A DNA stretch of 11,720 nucleotides from Phenylobacterium sp. (lineage in GTDB: Bacteria > Pseudomonadota > Alphaproteobacteria > Caulobacterales > Caulobacteraceae). The notes beneath the pieces were generated by a model. That model was not told the DNA's origin and ran no database searches. It saw only the letters and a list, made by a program, of their open reading frames with translations. The position numbers were made by a program, and so were the translations under genes. Shown in pieces: positions 1-6,641 of the stretch. Within the stretch, counting starts at the first letter, position 1. Each line of letters opens with the position of its first letter. The DNA is taken from the NCBI GenBank assembly GCA_019264505.1, contig JAHUZY010000467.1, positions 1 through 11,720 on the forward strand, read 5' to 3'.

Positions 1-1163
1 ATGTCCATCAGGATGACGTCCCAGTCCCCGGACTTCGCCGCCTCGACGCCCGCGCGGCCGTCGACAGCTGTCTCGCAGATGAAGCCCAGGGTGGCGAACA
101 TGGCCTGGACCAGGGCGCGGTTGCTTTCATTGTCGTCCACATAGAGGGCCCGCAGCCCCGTTTCGCCGCTATTGGAGCGCCCCTGATCGGCCTCCTCCCG
201 GGGGATGTCAGCGGCCGCCGCAGGGTGTTGCATAGGCGGAGCCGTCTGGCCCAGGGGGTCGGCGATCATCTGGTTGACCACCTCCAGCAGCCCAAGGCCG
301 GCGCTGTGGATTCGCAGGGCCTGATCGGTGGCGGCGGCGGGCAAATCGGCGTCCGCCAGCAGCCGTGAGAAGCCGATCACGGCGTTGAGGGGCGTGCGGA
401 GCTCATGGGACATCTCGGTCAGGAACTGTTGCCGGGCCTCGGCCATACTGGCCTTCTGCTCGGCCGCGCTCCTGGCGATCTCAGCCTCGACCCGGAGCGT
501 CACATCCTGTTCGTCCAGCAGGATGCAGGTGTGTCCGGTCACGGGGTCTGGCACCGGCCGGGCGCCCATGTGGTGCCAACGCGGGCCCTCCCGGGTGGTC
601 ACCGCGCGCAGCTCCGACACCGCGCCCTCGGCCGCGGCCGCGAGCATGGCCTGGCCGTCTTCAGGCAAAGCGAAGCGGGCGGCGAAATCACCCTCCATGT
701 CGCCATAGGCGCGGAAGGCGGCAGGATTGGAAAAGAGCCTCGTTCCATCGATGTCGAACAGGCTGATCAGGGTGGAGGCGTGCCGCAGGGCCTCGGCGGC
801 CCGCTGCTCCTCGATGGGGACATCCTCAACTGTGGCTTCAAACAGCAGCAGCGCCTGGCCATCATCATCGACGAACATCGAGACGACCGCCTGGGTCGTG
901 ACCGGCTGGCCGTGCGGAAAGAACACCCAGCGCTCGCTCACCGCCGCGCCGTGGGCTGTCTGCTCCACAAGCCGCTGAATGCGGGTCTTCATGGCCGGCG
1001 ATTGCGCCGAGAAATCGCGGTCGGCCAGGGCTGCAAGGCTCCCGGCGCCCCAGAGGGCGAGGGCGGCCGGGTTGGCGTAGGGCTTCTGTCCGGTCTGCGG
1101 ATCGTACAGCCAGACAGGCCGTCGCAGCTGGTCCCATCCCGCGCCGAACCGATGTGGAGCCAT
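1..1163 (-). CDS. PAS-HisKA-receiver signalling protein lacking an ATPase domain (partial, C-terminus cut)
   Basis: The visible 387 residues run from ATG at 1163 to the window edge. An in-frame TAG lies 27 bases upstream and no other ATG follows it, so this start is firm. Residues ~15-115 form a PAS-like sensor (VWLYDP, then a YANPAALALWG stretch) and ~125-225 a second PAS-like segment (SLFDIDGTRLFSNPAAF). A short helix leads to a HisKA H-box, EMSHELRTPLNAVIGF, with His253. A receiver begins near residue 338 (ALYVDDNESN, acidic pair Asp343/Asp344), and the last complete codon is its presumed phospho-acceptor Asp387 (VILMD). Only about 30 residues separate HisKA from the receiver, so there are no N, G1, F or G2 boxes of a HATPase_c domain. 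The protein should dimerise and could relay phosphate but, as seen, could not bind ATP; a catalytic domain beyond the edge cannot be excluded. There are no membrane segments, so it is probably cytoplasmic. It lies 126 bp after the GST gene on the same strand; no clear separate promoter or strong RBS was found. Confidence 0.9.
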   Translation of the reverse strand, partial: MAPHRFGAGWDQLRRPVWLYDPQTGQKPYANPAALALWGAGSLAALADRDFSAQSPAMKTRIQRLVEQTAHGAAVSERWVFFPHGQPVTTQAVVSMFVDDDGQALLLFEATVEDVPIEEQRAAEALRHASTLISLFDIDGTRLFSNPAAFRAYGDMEGDFAARFALPEDGQAMLAAAAEGAVSELRAVTTREGPRWHHMGARPVPDPVTGHTCILLDEQDVTLRVEAEIARSAAEQKASMAEARQQFLTEMSHELRTPLNAVIGFSRLLADADLPAAATDQALRIHSAGLGLLEVVNQMIADPLGQTAPPMQHPAAAADIPREEADQGRSNSGETGLRALYVDDNESNRALVQAMFATLGFICETAVDGRAGVEAAKSGDWDVILMD

Positions 1164-1289
1164 GTCTGCGGTGTCCGCTGAAACGTGAGTCTAACTGTCG
1201 TCCCGCCAGCCTAAATTTCTGGTGAAGCTCTCCCGCGTCGCGGGGATGGCCCTTGGGCGAGAGACGATCCGCGAGGCGGCTGGCCGACC

Positions 1290-1943
1290 CTAGTCCCGGT
1301 CCGGGGCGCCGAGGGGGAAGTAGTGGCGGTAGCCCCTGGCCTCGTCGACGGCCCGGGCGAAGGCGGGGCGCTGGAGCAGGCGGGCGCGATAGGCCTTGAG
1401 GTGGGCGAAACGCTCGGGAATCGCATAGGTCCAGTCGGCGTAGAATAGAGACGGCGCCGCGGCGCAGTCGGCCAGGGTGAAGGTCTCGCCCACCGCCCAG
1501 GTGCGGTCGGCCATCCGCTGATCGAGCCAGGCATAGCTGGCGTCCAGCATCTGTCGGGCCTCATCGACGCCCAGGGCGTCGCGCTTGTCGGCCGGCCGCA
1601 GGGCGTCGTAGACGAACTTCCCCTGTGGGGTCATGACGTAGTTGTCGAAGACCCGGTCAAGCATCCGCGCCTCAAGGGCGAGCTCCGGGTCGTCGGGGAT
1701 CAGCCGGACGGGGCCGGGGTGGCGCACCTGCAGGTATTCGATGATGGACGTGGCCTCCACCACCACCTGGTCGTTCTCGCGCAGGATCGGGAAGCGTTTG
1801 ATCGGCCAAAGGGCTTCGAATTCGGCGCCGACGCCGGGCTCCTCCAGCATGCGGTAGGTGAAGGGAACGTCGTTCTCGTAGAAGGCGATGAGCGCCTTCT
1901 GACAGTAGGACGAGAAGGGATGAGCGAAGAATTCCGGCTTCAT
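1290..1943 (-). CDS. Glutathione S-transferase family protein
   Basis: A 217-residue cytosolic GST-fold protein of normal length. The N-terminal thioredoxin-like domain (residues 1-75) has a SSYC segment at 11-14 where the catalytic Ser/Cys usually sits, the cis-proline of the glutathione site in KRFPIL (Pro52), and the gamma-glutamyl binding stretch VEATSIIEYL (Glu63, Ser66). The all-helical C-terminal domain (about 90-210) has the N-capping box ETFTLADCAAAPSL (Thr156/Asp159). Members conjugate glutathione to electrophiles or act as glutathione-dependent reductases or isomerases; the substrate cannot be read from sequence. Its ATG shares an ATGA with the stop of the upstream SRPBCC gene, so the two are probably translationally coupled. 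It is the last gene of the ArsR operon. The only nearby hairpin downstream (CCCGC/GCGGG at 1232-1244) is short and lacks a U-tract, so transcription may continue into the signalling gene. Confidence 0.93.
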   Translation of the reverse strand: MKPEFFAHPFSSYCQKALIAFYENDVPFTYRMLEEPGVGAEFEALWPIKRFPILRENDQVVVEATSIIEYLQVRHPGPVRLIPDDPELALEARMLDRVFDNYVMTPQGKFVYDALRPADKRDALGVDEARQMLDASYAWLDQRMADRTWAVGETFTLADCAAAPSLFYADWTYAIPERFAHLKAYRARLLQRPAFARAVDEARGYRHYFPLGAPDRD

Positions 1944-2413
1944 GCCAGGGGCTCCGGCGCGCGCCCTTCGATCAGGGCTGTGAGATTGTCGAGGCCCCAG
2001 GCCGTGCCATGTTCGCGGCCCTGCGCCGCCTCCAGGCCGCCCACCAGATAGGCGCCCTGTTCGGTGTGGATCAGCACGGTCCCGTCCCCGTCCGGGCGGA
2101 GTTCGAGGGTCTGGAGGGAGACCGACAGCTTCTCGCCGTTCACGAACATGTCGTAGACCAGGATGATCCGCTGGGCCTCGACGATGTCGTGATAGATGGC
2201 CTGGAAGTCGCTGACCCGTCCGTCGGGCCAGCGGGCGTGGAAGCGCTCCTTGCCGCCCACCCTGAAATCGAAGTCGCGGTCCAGGGTCTCGATGTCGGCG
2301 ATCGCCCCGAACCAGGCGCTCTTGGCCGCAAGGGTCGAATAGGCGGCGAAGACCCGGGCCGGCGTGGCGTTCAGCCGCCGCTCCAGGGTGAAGGTGTGGT
2401 GGGTGATCGTCAT
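1940..2413 (-). CDS. SRPBCC / AHSA1-family ligand-binding protein
   Basis: A 157-residue protein matching the Aha1 C-terminal-like branch of the START/SRPBCC superfamily in length and sequence style: an N-terminal strand (TFTLERRLNATPARVFAAYS), a Trp-containing helix (KSAWFGA), then the alternating strands of the helix-grip fold (FDFRVGGKERF, DFQAIYHDIVEAQRIILVYD) and a long C-terminal helix (GTAWGLDNLTALIEG). The fold has a deep hydrophobic pocket; bacterial members are mostly uncharacterised, and proteins of this type often sit next to an ArsR-type regulator, as here. Its start overlaps the ArsR stop and its stop overlaps the GST start, each as ATGA. The context suggests it binds or handles the small molecule to which the operon responds, but that is inference. 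Confidence 0.92.
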   Translation of the reverse strand: MTITHHTFTLERRLNATPARVFAAYSTLAAKSAWFGAIADIETLDRDFDFRVGGKERFHARWPDGRVSDFQAIYHDIVEAQRIILVYDMFVNGEKLSVSLQTLELRPDGDGTVLIHTEQGAYLVGGLEAAQGREHGTAWGLDNLTALIEGRAPEPLA

Positions 2414-2757
2414 GAGTCTCTCGTCTTGGGGGCGGTGTCGGCCAGATAGGCCTCCAGCTGGTCGTACTGCTGCGTCCAGAAGCGCCGGCGCTCGGCGATC
2501 CAGTGCTCGACCCTGGCCATGGCCTTGACCTCCAGGGCGCAGGTGCGCACCCGGCCGACCTTCCTTGTCGTCACCAGGCCCGCCGCCTCCAGGATCTTCA
2601 GATGCTGGACCACCGCCGACAGCGTCATGGGCAGGGGGCTGGCCAGCTCGCTGACCGAAGCCGGGCCCAGGCTGAGACGCTCGACCATGGCCCGACGGCC
2701 AGGATCGGCAAGCGCCTGGAAGGCGAGGTCGAGGGGGGCGTCCTGATACTGTAGCAT
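2410..2757 (-). CDS. ArsR-family winged-helix transcriptional regulator
   Basis: A compact 115-residue winged helix-turn-helix protein. Residues 5-75 show the ArsR pattern: LAFQALADPGRRAMVERLS, then the recognition region ASVSELASPLPMTLSAVVQHLKILEAAGLV, and a basic wing (TTRKVGRVRTCALE). There is no ELCVC-type metal site, so it is unlikely to be a metal sensor; it belongs with the ArsR proteins that accompany SRPBCC/AHSA1 genes. The C-terminal helix (WIAERRRFWTQQYDQLEAYL) fits a dimerisation helix. An upstream in-frame TTG at 2793 exists, but the ATG at 2757 gives the usual family N-terminus (MLQYQDAPLD) and lies just after a plausible promoter. No Shine-Dalgarno precedes it, so the mRNA may be leaderless. 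It is the first gene of the three-gene operon and probably represses it. Confidence 0.92.
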   Translation of the reverse strand: MLQYQDAPLDLAFQALADPGRRAMVERLSLGPASVSELASPLPMTLSAVVQHLKILEAAGLVTTRKVGRVRTCALEVKAMARVEHWIAERRRFWTQQYDQLEAYLADTAPKTRDS

Positions 2758-2764
2758 TGACTTA

Positions 2765-2793
2765 AGTGTCGTGCTGAGTGCGCCGGGAGTCAA
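2765..2793 (-). promoter_or_regulatory. Putative leaderless promoter and operator of the ArsR operon
   Basis: Read on the minus strand, TTGACT (2793-2788) is followed by a 17-nt spacer and GACACT (2770-2765), a fair -35 and weaker -10. Transcription would start within a base or two of the ArsR ATG at 2757, agreeing with the absence of a ribosome binding site. An 8-bp palindrome, ACTTAAGT (2760-2767), spans the -10/start region and is a candidate autorepressor site. This is visual pattern matching only. Confidence 0.4.
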
Positions 2794-2810
2794 TGGCGCG
2801 GCCGAACAGC

Positions 2811-2839
2811 TTGCCCACGCGTCGCAGCGAGACTATCTT
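2811..2839 (+). promoter_or_regulatory. Putative vapBC promoter
   Basis: TTGCCC (2811-2816) and TATCTT (2834-2839) are separated by exactly 17 nt, upstream of the antitoxin ATG at 2866. Predicted initiation is near 2846, giving a leader of about 20 nt that contains the GAGG ribosome binding site at 2854-2857. It is back to back with the ArsR promoter, and the two -35 elements are only about 17 bp apart. Confidence 0.5.
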
Positions 2840-2852
2840 ACTTTCATCTTAC
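2835..2852 (+). repeat. Helically phased direct repeat over the vapBC promoter (candidate operator)
   Basis: The heptamer ATCTTAC occurs at 2835-2841 and again at 2846-2852, an 11-bp period (about one DNA turn). The first copy overlaps the predicted -10 and the second covers the predicted start site. Toxin-antitoxin operons are usually autorepressed by the antitoxin or its complex with the toxin, and this placement fits such an operator, although AbrB-type antitoxins more often use inverted repeats. Confidence 0.4.
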
Positions 2853-2865
2853 CGAGGCTTGTTTG

Positions 2866-3132
2866 ATGGCGAAGCCGCTCACCACCGTGCTGTCCACCAA
2901 GGGGCAGGTCATTTTGCCCAAGGCCCTGCGCGACCGCCGCAACTGGACGCCAGGGGTCTGCCTGCAGGTCGAGGAGACCGAGGATGGGCTGCTGCTCAAG
3001 CGCGCACCGCTGTTCGAGCCCACCAAGCTGGATGACGTCTTCGCCGTCTTGAAGCGGGCGGACAGGGCGGTCTCGCTGGAGGAGATGGATCAGGCCGTGC
3101 TCGCGGAGGCCGCCCGCCGTGCTGGCGATTGA
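2866..3132 (+). CDS. vapB: AbrB/MazE-type antitoxin (VapB-like)
   Basis: An 88-residue protein with an N-terminal SpoVT/AbrB swapped-hairpin DNA-binding domain (residues 1-48): TTVLSTKGQVILPKALRD is the hallmark segment, followed by GVCLQVEETEDGLLLKRA. The C-terminal half (LDDVFAVLKRADRAVSLEEM and onward) is predicted to be helical and should wrap the toxin's active site, as in other VapB proteins. The ATG at 2866 was chosen over the TTG one codon upstream because GAGG at 2854-2857 sits 8 nt before it. The gene overlaps the next by 14 bp, with the toxin's GTG inside its 3' end, which is typical of toxin-antitoxin coupling. It is expected to neutralise the PIN toxin and repress the operon. Confidence 0.92.
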   Translation: MAKPLTTVLSTKGQVILPKALRDRRNWTPGVCLQVEETEDGLLLKRAPLFEPTKLDDVFAVLKRADRAVSLEEMDQAVLAEAARRAGD

Positions 3133-3508
3133 CACCAATGTCGTCGTCCGCCTGCTCGTTGGCGACCATCCTGACCAGTCGGCCAGGGCGCGGGAGCTGA
3201 TCGACCGCCACAAGGTCCTTGCGCCGACGACGGTGGTTCTCGAGAGCGAGTGGGTGCTGCGCGGCGCCTATGGTCTGGCCAAGGCTGATGTCCTGGCCGC
3301 CCTGCGGGCCTTCGCCGGTTTGCCGAACGTCACCCTCCAGGAGCCCGGACGGGTGGCTGCGGCGCTGAAATGGGCGGACGGCGGGATGGACTTCGCCGAC
3401 GCCCTGCATCTGGCCGTCGCCGCCGACTGCGAAGCCTTCGTCACCTTCGATCAGAAGATGGCCAAGGCCAGCGAGGGGCTGAACACGCCGGCGGTGCGCG
3501 AGCCTTGA
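3119..3508 (+). CDS. vapC: PIN-domain ribonuclease toxin (VapC-like)
   Basis: 129 residues, the normal length for a single PIN domain. The acidic active site is intact: Asp5 in MLAIDTNVVVRLL, Glu42 in VVLESEWVLRG, Asp91/Asp94 in GMDFADALHLA, and Asp111 in FVTFDQKMA. VapC toxins are Mg2+-dependent endoribonucleases that cut tRNA, rRNA or other RNA to stop translation; the target here is unknown. Translation starts at GTG 3119, with GGAGG at 3105-3109 inside the antitoxin gene at 9-nt spacing, so expression depends on the upstream gene. All catalytic residues are present, so the pair is probably functional. The gene converges on cysN/C. Confidence 0.92.
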   Translation: MLAIDTNVVVRLLVGDHPDQSARARELIDRHKVLAPTTVVLESEWVLRGAYGLAKADVLAALRAFAGLPNVTLQEPGRVAAALKWADGGMDFADALHLAVAADCEAFVTFDQKMAKASEGLNTPAVREP

Positions 3509-3522
3509 ATGGCGCTGAAACG

Positions 3523-3555
3523 AAAAAGGGCCGGGCGCCCTGCGGCGTCCGGCCC
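3523..3555 (-). terminator. Intrinsic terminator of the cysD-cysN/C operon
   Basis: A 12-bp stem (3528-3539 with 3544-3555, one G-U pair) and a 4-nt loop. On the minus strand it is followed directly by TTTTT (3527-3523), giving a canonical terminator 26 nt after the cysN/C stop. On the plus strand the same hairpin follows vapC by about 20 nt but has no U-tract, so it would act weakly, if at all, for vapBC. Confidence 0.9.
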
Positions 3556-3581
3556 GTCTCGTGGTGTTGCTCAGCCTGCCC

Positions 3582-5471
3582 CTAGTTCTTGGCCAGCCAG
3601 GCGACGATTTCCTCGGCCGCCTGTTCGGGCGAGAGGGTGGTGGTGTCGACCGTGATCTCAGCGTGTTCCGGCTCCTCGTAAGGGGAGTCGATGCCAGTGA
3701 AGTTCTTCAGTTCGCCGGCCCGGGCCTTGGCGTAGAGGCCCTTGACGTCGCGCTGCTCGGCCACCGCCAGCGGGGTGGCGACATAGACCTCGACGAACTC
3801 GCCGTCCTCCATCAACTCGCGGGCCATCCGGCGCTCGGCCCGGAAGGGCGAGATGAAGGAGACCAGGACGATCAGGCCCGCATCGACCATCAGCTTGGAG
3901 ACCTCGGCGACCCGGCGGATGTTCTCCACCCGATCTTCCTCGGTGAAGCCCAGGTCCTTGTTCAGGCCGTGGCGGACATTGTCGCCGTCCAGCAGATAGG
4001 TGTGGCGGCCATCGGCCTGCATGCGCTTTTCGACCAGGTTGGCGATGGTCGACTTGCCGGCGCCCGAGAGGCCGGTGAGCCAGACGACGCGGCCCTTCTG
4101 GCCCTTCTGCGCTGCCCGGGAGGCCTTGGAGACGTCCAGGGCCTGCCAGTGGATGTTCTGGCTGCGGCGGAGCGCGAAGTGCAGCATGCCGGCGCCCACG
4201 GTCCGGTTGGAGATCCGGTCCACCAGGATGAAGCCACCCAGGGTGTGGTTGTCCTTGTAGGCGTCAAAGGCGATGGGGGCGTCCAGGGACAGGTTGCAGA
4301 CGCCGATCTCGTTCAGCTCCAGCCGCTTGGCGGCCAGGTGTTCGAGGGTGTTCACATTCACCTTGTACTTGGGCTCGGTGATGCTGGCGCCGACGATGCG
4401 CGTGCCGATCTTCATCAGATAGGGACGGCCGGGCAGCATGCTCTCATCGTCCATCCAGACGATGGTGGCCTCGAACTGGTCGGCCACCTCCGGCGGCTGG
4501 CCGGCGATGGACAACACGTCGCCGCGGCTGATGTCGATCTCGTCGGTGAGCGTAATGGTCACCGACTGGCCAGCCACGGCCCGGGGCAGGTCGCCGGTCA
4601 TGGTGACGATGCGCGCCACGGTGCTTTCGCGGCCCGACGGCAGCACCTTGACCCGGTCGCCAGGCGTGATGGTCCCGGTGGCGATCAGGCCGGAGAAGCC
4701 GCGGAAGTCCAGGTCGGGGCGGTTCACCCACTGGATCGGCATGCGGAAGGGCTTTTCCCGCAGGTCGTCCTCGACATCGAGGGATTCCAGGTGCGGCAGT
4801 AGGGGTGGGCCCTTGTACCAGGGCGCCTTGTCACTGGGCTCGGTGATGTTGTCGCCCTTCAGCGCCGACATGGGGATGGCGGTGAAGGCCTTGATCCCGA
4901 TCTGGGCGGCGAAGTCGTGATACTCGGCCAGGATGGCGTCGAACACCTCCTGGCTCCAGCCCACTAGGTCCATCTTGTTGATGGCCAGGACCACGTGGCG
5001 GATGCCCAGCAGCGAAACGAGGTAGGAGTGCCGCCGCGTCTGGGTCAGCACGCCCTTGCGCGCATCGATCAGGATGATGGCCGCGTCCGCCGTGGAGGCG
5101 CCGGTGACCATGTTGCGGGTGTACTGCTCGTGGCCAGGCGTGTCGGCGACGATGAACTTGCGCGTGTCGGTGGAGAAGAAGCGGTAGGCGACATCGATGG
5201 TGATGCCCTGTTCCCGCTCGGCCGCCAGACCGTCCACCAGCAGGGCGAAGTCGATTTCGCCGCCCTGGGTGCCGACCTTCTTGGAGTCGGCCTCAAGCGC
5301 GGCCATCTGGTCTTCGAAGATCATCTTGGAGTCGTAGAGCAGCCGCCCGATAAGGGTCGACTTGCCGTCGTCCACCGACCCGCAGGTCAGGAAGCGCAGC
5401 AGGCTCTTGTGTTCGTGGGCCTTGAGATAGGCTTCGATATCTTCGGCGATGAGAGCTGACTGGTGGGACAT
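3582..5471 (-). CDS. cysN: Bifunctional CysN/CysC: ATP sulfurylase GTPase subunit fused to APS kinase
   Basis: 629 residues containing two enzymes. Residues ~20-445 are CysN, the GTPase subunit of ATP sulfurylase, which couples GTP hydrolysis to APS formation with CysD. GTPase motifs are complete: GSVDDGKS (31-38), DTPGH (110-114), NKMD (165-168) and SALKGDN (202-208), followed by EF-Tu-like beta-barrel domains. Residues ~458-629 are CysC, which phosphorylates APS to PAPS: Walker A GLSGAGKS (467-474), DGDNVRHGL (495-503), [11 protein letters not shown] (541-551) and [17 protein letters not shown] (577-593). Both halves look active. The position just before EQRD, Cys in many CysC proteins, is Ala571 here. 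The start ATG shares one base with the cysD stop (TGATG at 5473-5469), implying coupled translation. This NodQ-like fusion is common in alphaproteobacteria. It acts in cytoplasmic sulfate assimilation and sulfation. Confidence 0.97.
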   Translation of the reverse strand: MSHQSALIAEDIEAYLKAHEHKSLLRFLTCGSVDDGKSTLIGRLLYDSKMIFEDQMAALEADSKKVGTQGGEIDFALLVDGLAAEREQGITIDVAYRFFSTDTRKFIVADTPGHEQYTRNMVTGASTADAAIILIDARKGVLTQTRRHSYLVSLLGIRHVVLAINKMDLVGWSQEVFDAILAEYHDFAAQIGIKAFTAIPMSALKGDNITEPSDKAPWYKGPPLLPHLESLDVEDDLREKPFRMPIQWVNRPDLDFRGFSGLIATGTITPGDRVKVLPSGRESTVARIVTMTGDLPRAVAGQSVTITLTDEIDISRGDVLSIAGQPPEVADQFEATIVWMDDESMLPGRPYLMKIGTRIVGASITEPKYKVNVNTLEHLAAKRLELNEIGVCNLSLDAPIAFDAYKDNHTLGGFILVDRISNRTVGAGMLHFALRRSQNIHWQALDVSKASRAAQKGQKGRVVWLTGLSGAGKSTIANLVEKRMQADGRHTYLLDGDNVRHGLNKDLGFTEEDRVENIRRVAEVSKLMVDAGLIVLVSFISPFRAERRMARELMEDGEFVEVYVATPLAVAEQRDVKGLYAKARAGELKNFTGIDSPYEEPEHAEITVDTTTLSPEQAAEEIVAWLAKN

Positions 5472-6418
5472 CAGAAGTAGCCCTCTTGCTTCTTCTTCTC
5501 CATCGAGGCGGCCTGGTCGTGATCGATCACGCGGCCCTGGCGCTCGGACGTGGTGGTGAGAAGCATTTCTTGGATGATTTCGGGCAGGGTGGCCGCGGTG
5601 CTCTCCACGGCGCCCGTGAGCGGATAGCAGCCGAGCGTGCGGAAGCGGACCGACTTCATCATCGGGATCTCGCCTGCACGGAGCGGCATACGGTCGTCAT
5701 CGACCATGATCAGGGCGCCGTCGCGTTCCACCACCGGCCGGACGGCCGAGTAGTAGAGGGGCACGATCGGGATGTTCTCCAGGTGGATGTACTGCCAGAT
5801 GTCCAGCTCGGTCCAGTTGGAGATCGGGAAGACCCGCATGCTTTCCCCCTGCGCCTTGCGGGCGTTGTAGAGGTTCCACAGCTCGGGGCGCTGGTTCTTG
5901 GGGTCCCAGCGGTGTTGGGCCGAGCGGAAGGAGAAGACCCGCTCCTTGGCGCGGGATTTTTCCTCATCCCGCCGGGCGCCGCCGAAGGCCGCGTCGAAGC
6001 CGTACTTGTCCAGGGCCTGCTTAAGGCCCTCTGTCTTCCACATGTCGGTGTGCAGGGCCGAGCCGTGGTCAAAGGGGTTGATGCCCTTAGCCAGGGCCTC
6101 AGGATTGCGGTGCACCAGCAGCTCGAAGCCGAGGGTTTCGGCCATCCGGGCGCGCATCTCGTACATGGCCCGGAACTTCCAGGTGGTGTCCACGTGCAGA
6201 AGCGGGAACGGGGGCTTGGACGGGTAGAAGGCCTTCGCCGCCAGGTGAAGCATCACCGCGGAGTCCTTGCCGACCGAATAGAGCATGACCGGGCGTTCGG
6301 CCTCGGCCACCACCTCGCGCATGATGTGAATGCTCTCGGCCTCGAGGCGCTGGAGGTGCGTCAGTCGATCGGTGGGCAATGTGGTCTTGCTTTGGGCCAA
6401 GGCGGAACGCGCATTCAT
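5471..6418 (-). CDS. cysD: Sulfate adenylyltransferase subunit 2 (CysD)
   Basis: 315 residues from the ATG at 6418; E. coli CysD is about 302. It is the catalytic PP-loop subunit of ATP sulfurylase, making APS from ATP and sulfate. Clear family motifs are [18 protein letters not shown] (19-36), the PP-loop SVGKDS (48-53), [11 protein letters not shown] (73-83), [16 protein letters not shown] (145-160), [11 protein letters not shown] (171-181), and the C-terminal [16 protein letters not shown]. The reading frame extends upstream to an ATG at 6514, but that would add 32 residues with no family similarity (Arg/Pro-rich), whereas AGGG 10 nt before 6418 gives a usable ribosome binding site. It is the first gene of the operon and overlaps cysN/C by one base. 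The divergent intergenic region upstream contains candidate regulatory repeats. Confidence 0.97.
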   Translation of the reverse strand: MNARSALAQSKTTLPTDRLTHLQRLEAESIHIMREVVAEAERPVMLYSVGKDSAVMLHLAAKAFYPSKPPFPLLHVDTTWKFRAMYEMRARMAETLGFELLVHRNPEALAKGINPFDHGSALHTDMWKTEGLKQALDKYGFDAAFGGARRDEEKSRAKERVFSFRSAQHRWDPKNQRPELWNLYNARKAQGESMRVFPISNWTELDIWQYIHLENIPIVPLYYSAVRPVVERDGALIMVDDDRMPLRAGEIPMMKSVRFRTLGCYPLTGAVESTAATLPEIIQEMLLTTTSERQGRVIDHDQAASMEKKKQEGYF

Positions 6419-6465
6419 GACATTCGAACCCTGCGTAGGATTTCTGGGGCCAACACGAACGAGTC

Positions 6466-6490
6466 GCGCCGGTATTCGACCAGCCGGCGC
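6466..6490 (-). promoter_or_regulatory. Hairpin in the cysD 5' leader
   Basis: A perfect 7-bp inverted repeat (GCGCCGG at 6466-6472, CCGGCGC at 6484-6490, 11-nt loop) lies about 50 nt upstream of the cysD start, inside the predicted transcript leader. It is followed by no U-tract, so it is not a terminator. It may affect mRNA stability or be incidental to high GC. Confidence 0.4.
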
Positions 6491-6517
6491 AACGGTTATG
6501 CCCCGCCTCTCCATGTG

Positions 6518-6546
6518 GAATTAGGTGAGCAAGGTAGGTGAAGCAA
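6518..6546 (-). promoter_or_regulatory. Putative cysD promoter with overlapping direct repeats
   Basis: On the minus strand, TTGCTT (6546-6541), a 17-nt spacer and TAATTC (6523-6518) form a plausible promoter with a start near 6511 and a leader of roughly 90 nt. The same DNA holds two near-identical direct repeats: TTGCTTCACCTA (6546-6535) and TTGCTCACCTA (6532-6522), which differ by one inserted T. Such repeats across a promoter could be a regulator site. Position and spacing are read by eye only. Confidence 0.4.
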
Positions 6547-6584
6547 GCGTGGTTGATTGAGCTGCGTCCCATTTGATGTGAGGC

Positions 6585-6619
6585 GGTGTGCAGTTTTTCT
6601 AACACACCACAGGGTGGTG
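6585..6619. repeat. Overlapping inverted repeats upstream of the cysD promoter
   Basis: Three related segments occur in order on the plus strand: GGTGTG (6585-6590), CACACCAC (6603-6610) and GTGGTG (6614-6619). GGTGTG can pair with CACACC (6603-6608; 12-nt spacer rich in T), while CACCAC (6605-6610) can instead pair with GTGGTG (3-nt spacer). Because they share bases, the two hairpins are mutually exclusive. They lie about 75-110 bp upstream of the predicted cysD start site, a position suited to an activator site, and could also be transcribed from a more distal promoter. Confidence 0.45.
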
Positions 6620-6641
6620 CTATCGCTCGCCGTCCATCCCT

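Noticed and set aside
405..1181. Plus-strand open frame of 258 codons opposite the signalling protein
   Set aside because: The minus frame carries the H-box and receiver motifs; the plus frame has no recognisable domain.
1232..1244. Terminator after the GST gene
   Set aside because: A 5-bp stem with a 3-nt loop and no U-tract is too weak to call in GC-rich DNA.
3561..4802. Long open frame (413 codons) on the plus strand opposite cysN/C
   Set aside because: Antisense shadow of an unmistakable CysN/CysC gene; its translation is Gly/Asp/His/Val-rich low complexity with no domain, as expected in high-GC DNA.
6419..6514. N-terminal extension of CysD from an upstream ATG
   Set aside because: The added 32 residues are Arg/Pro-rich and unlike CysD N-termini; a better ribosome binding site precedes 6418 and the predicted promoter start falls near 6511.
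5486..6541. Long open frame (351 codons) on the plus strand opposite cysD
   Set aside because: Antisense to a fully motif-supported CysD; its composition is that of a shadow frame and no motif is present.
6419..6641. A sulfur or SAM riboswitch in the cysD leader
   Set aside because: Only simple hairpins and repeats are visible; I could not recognise the core of any known SAM, SAH or sulfur-related riboswitch class.
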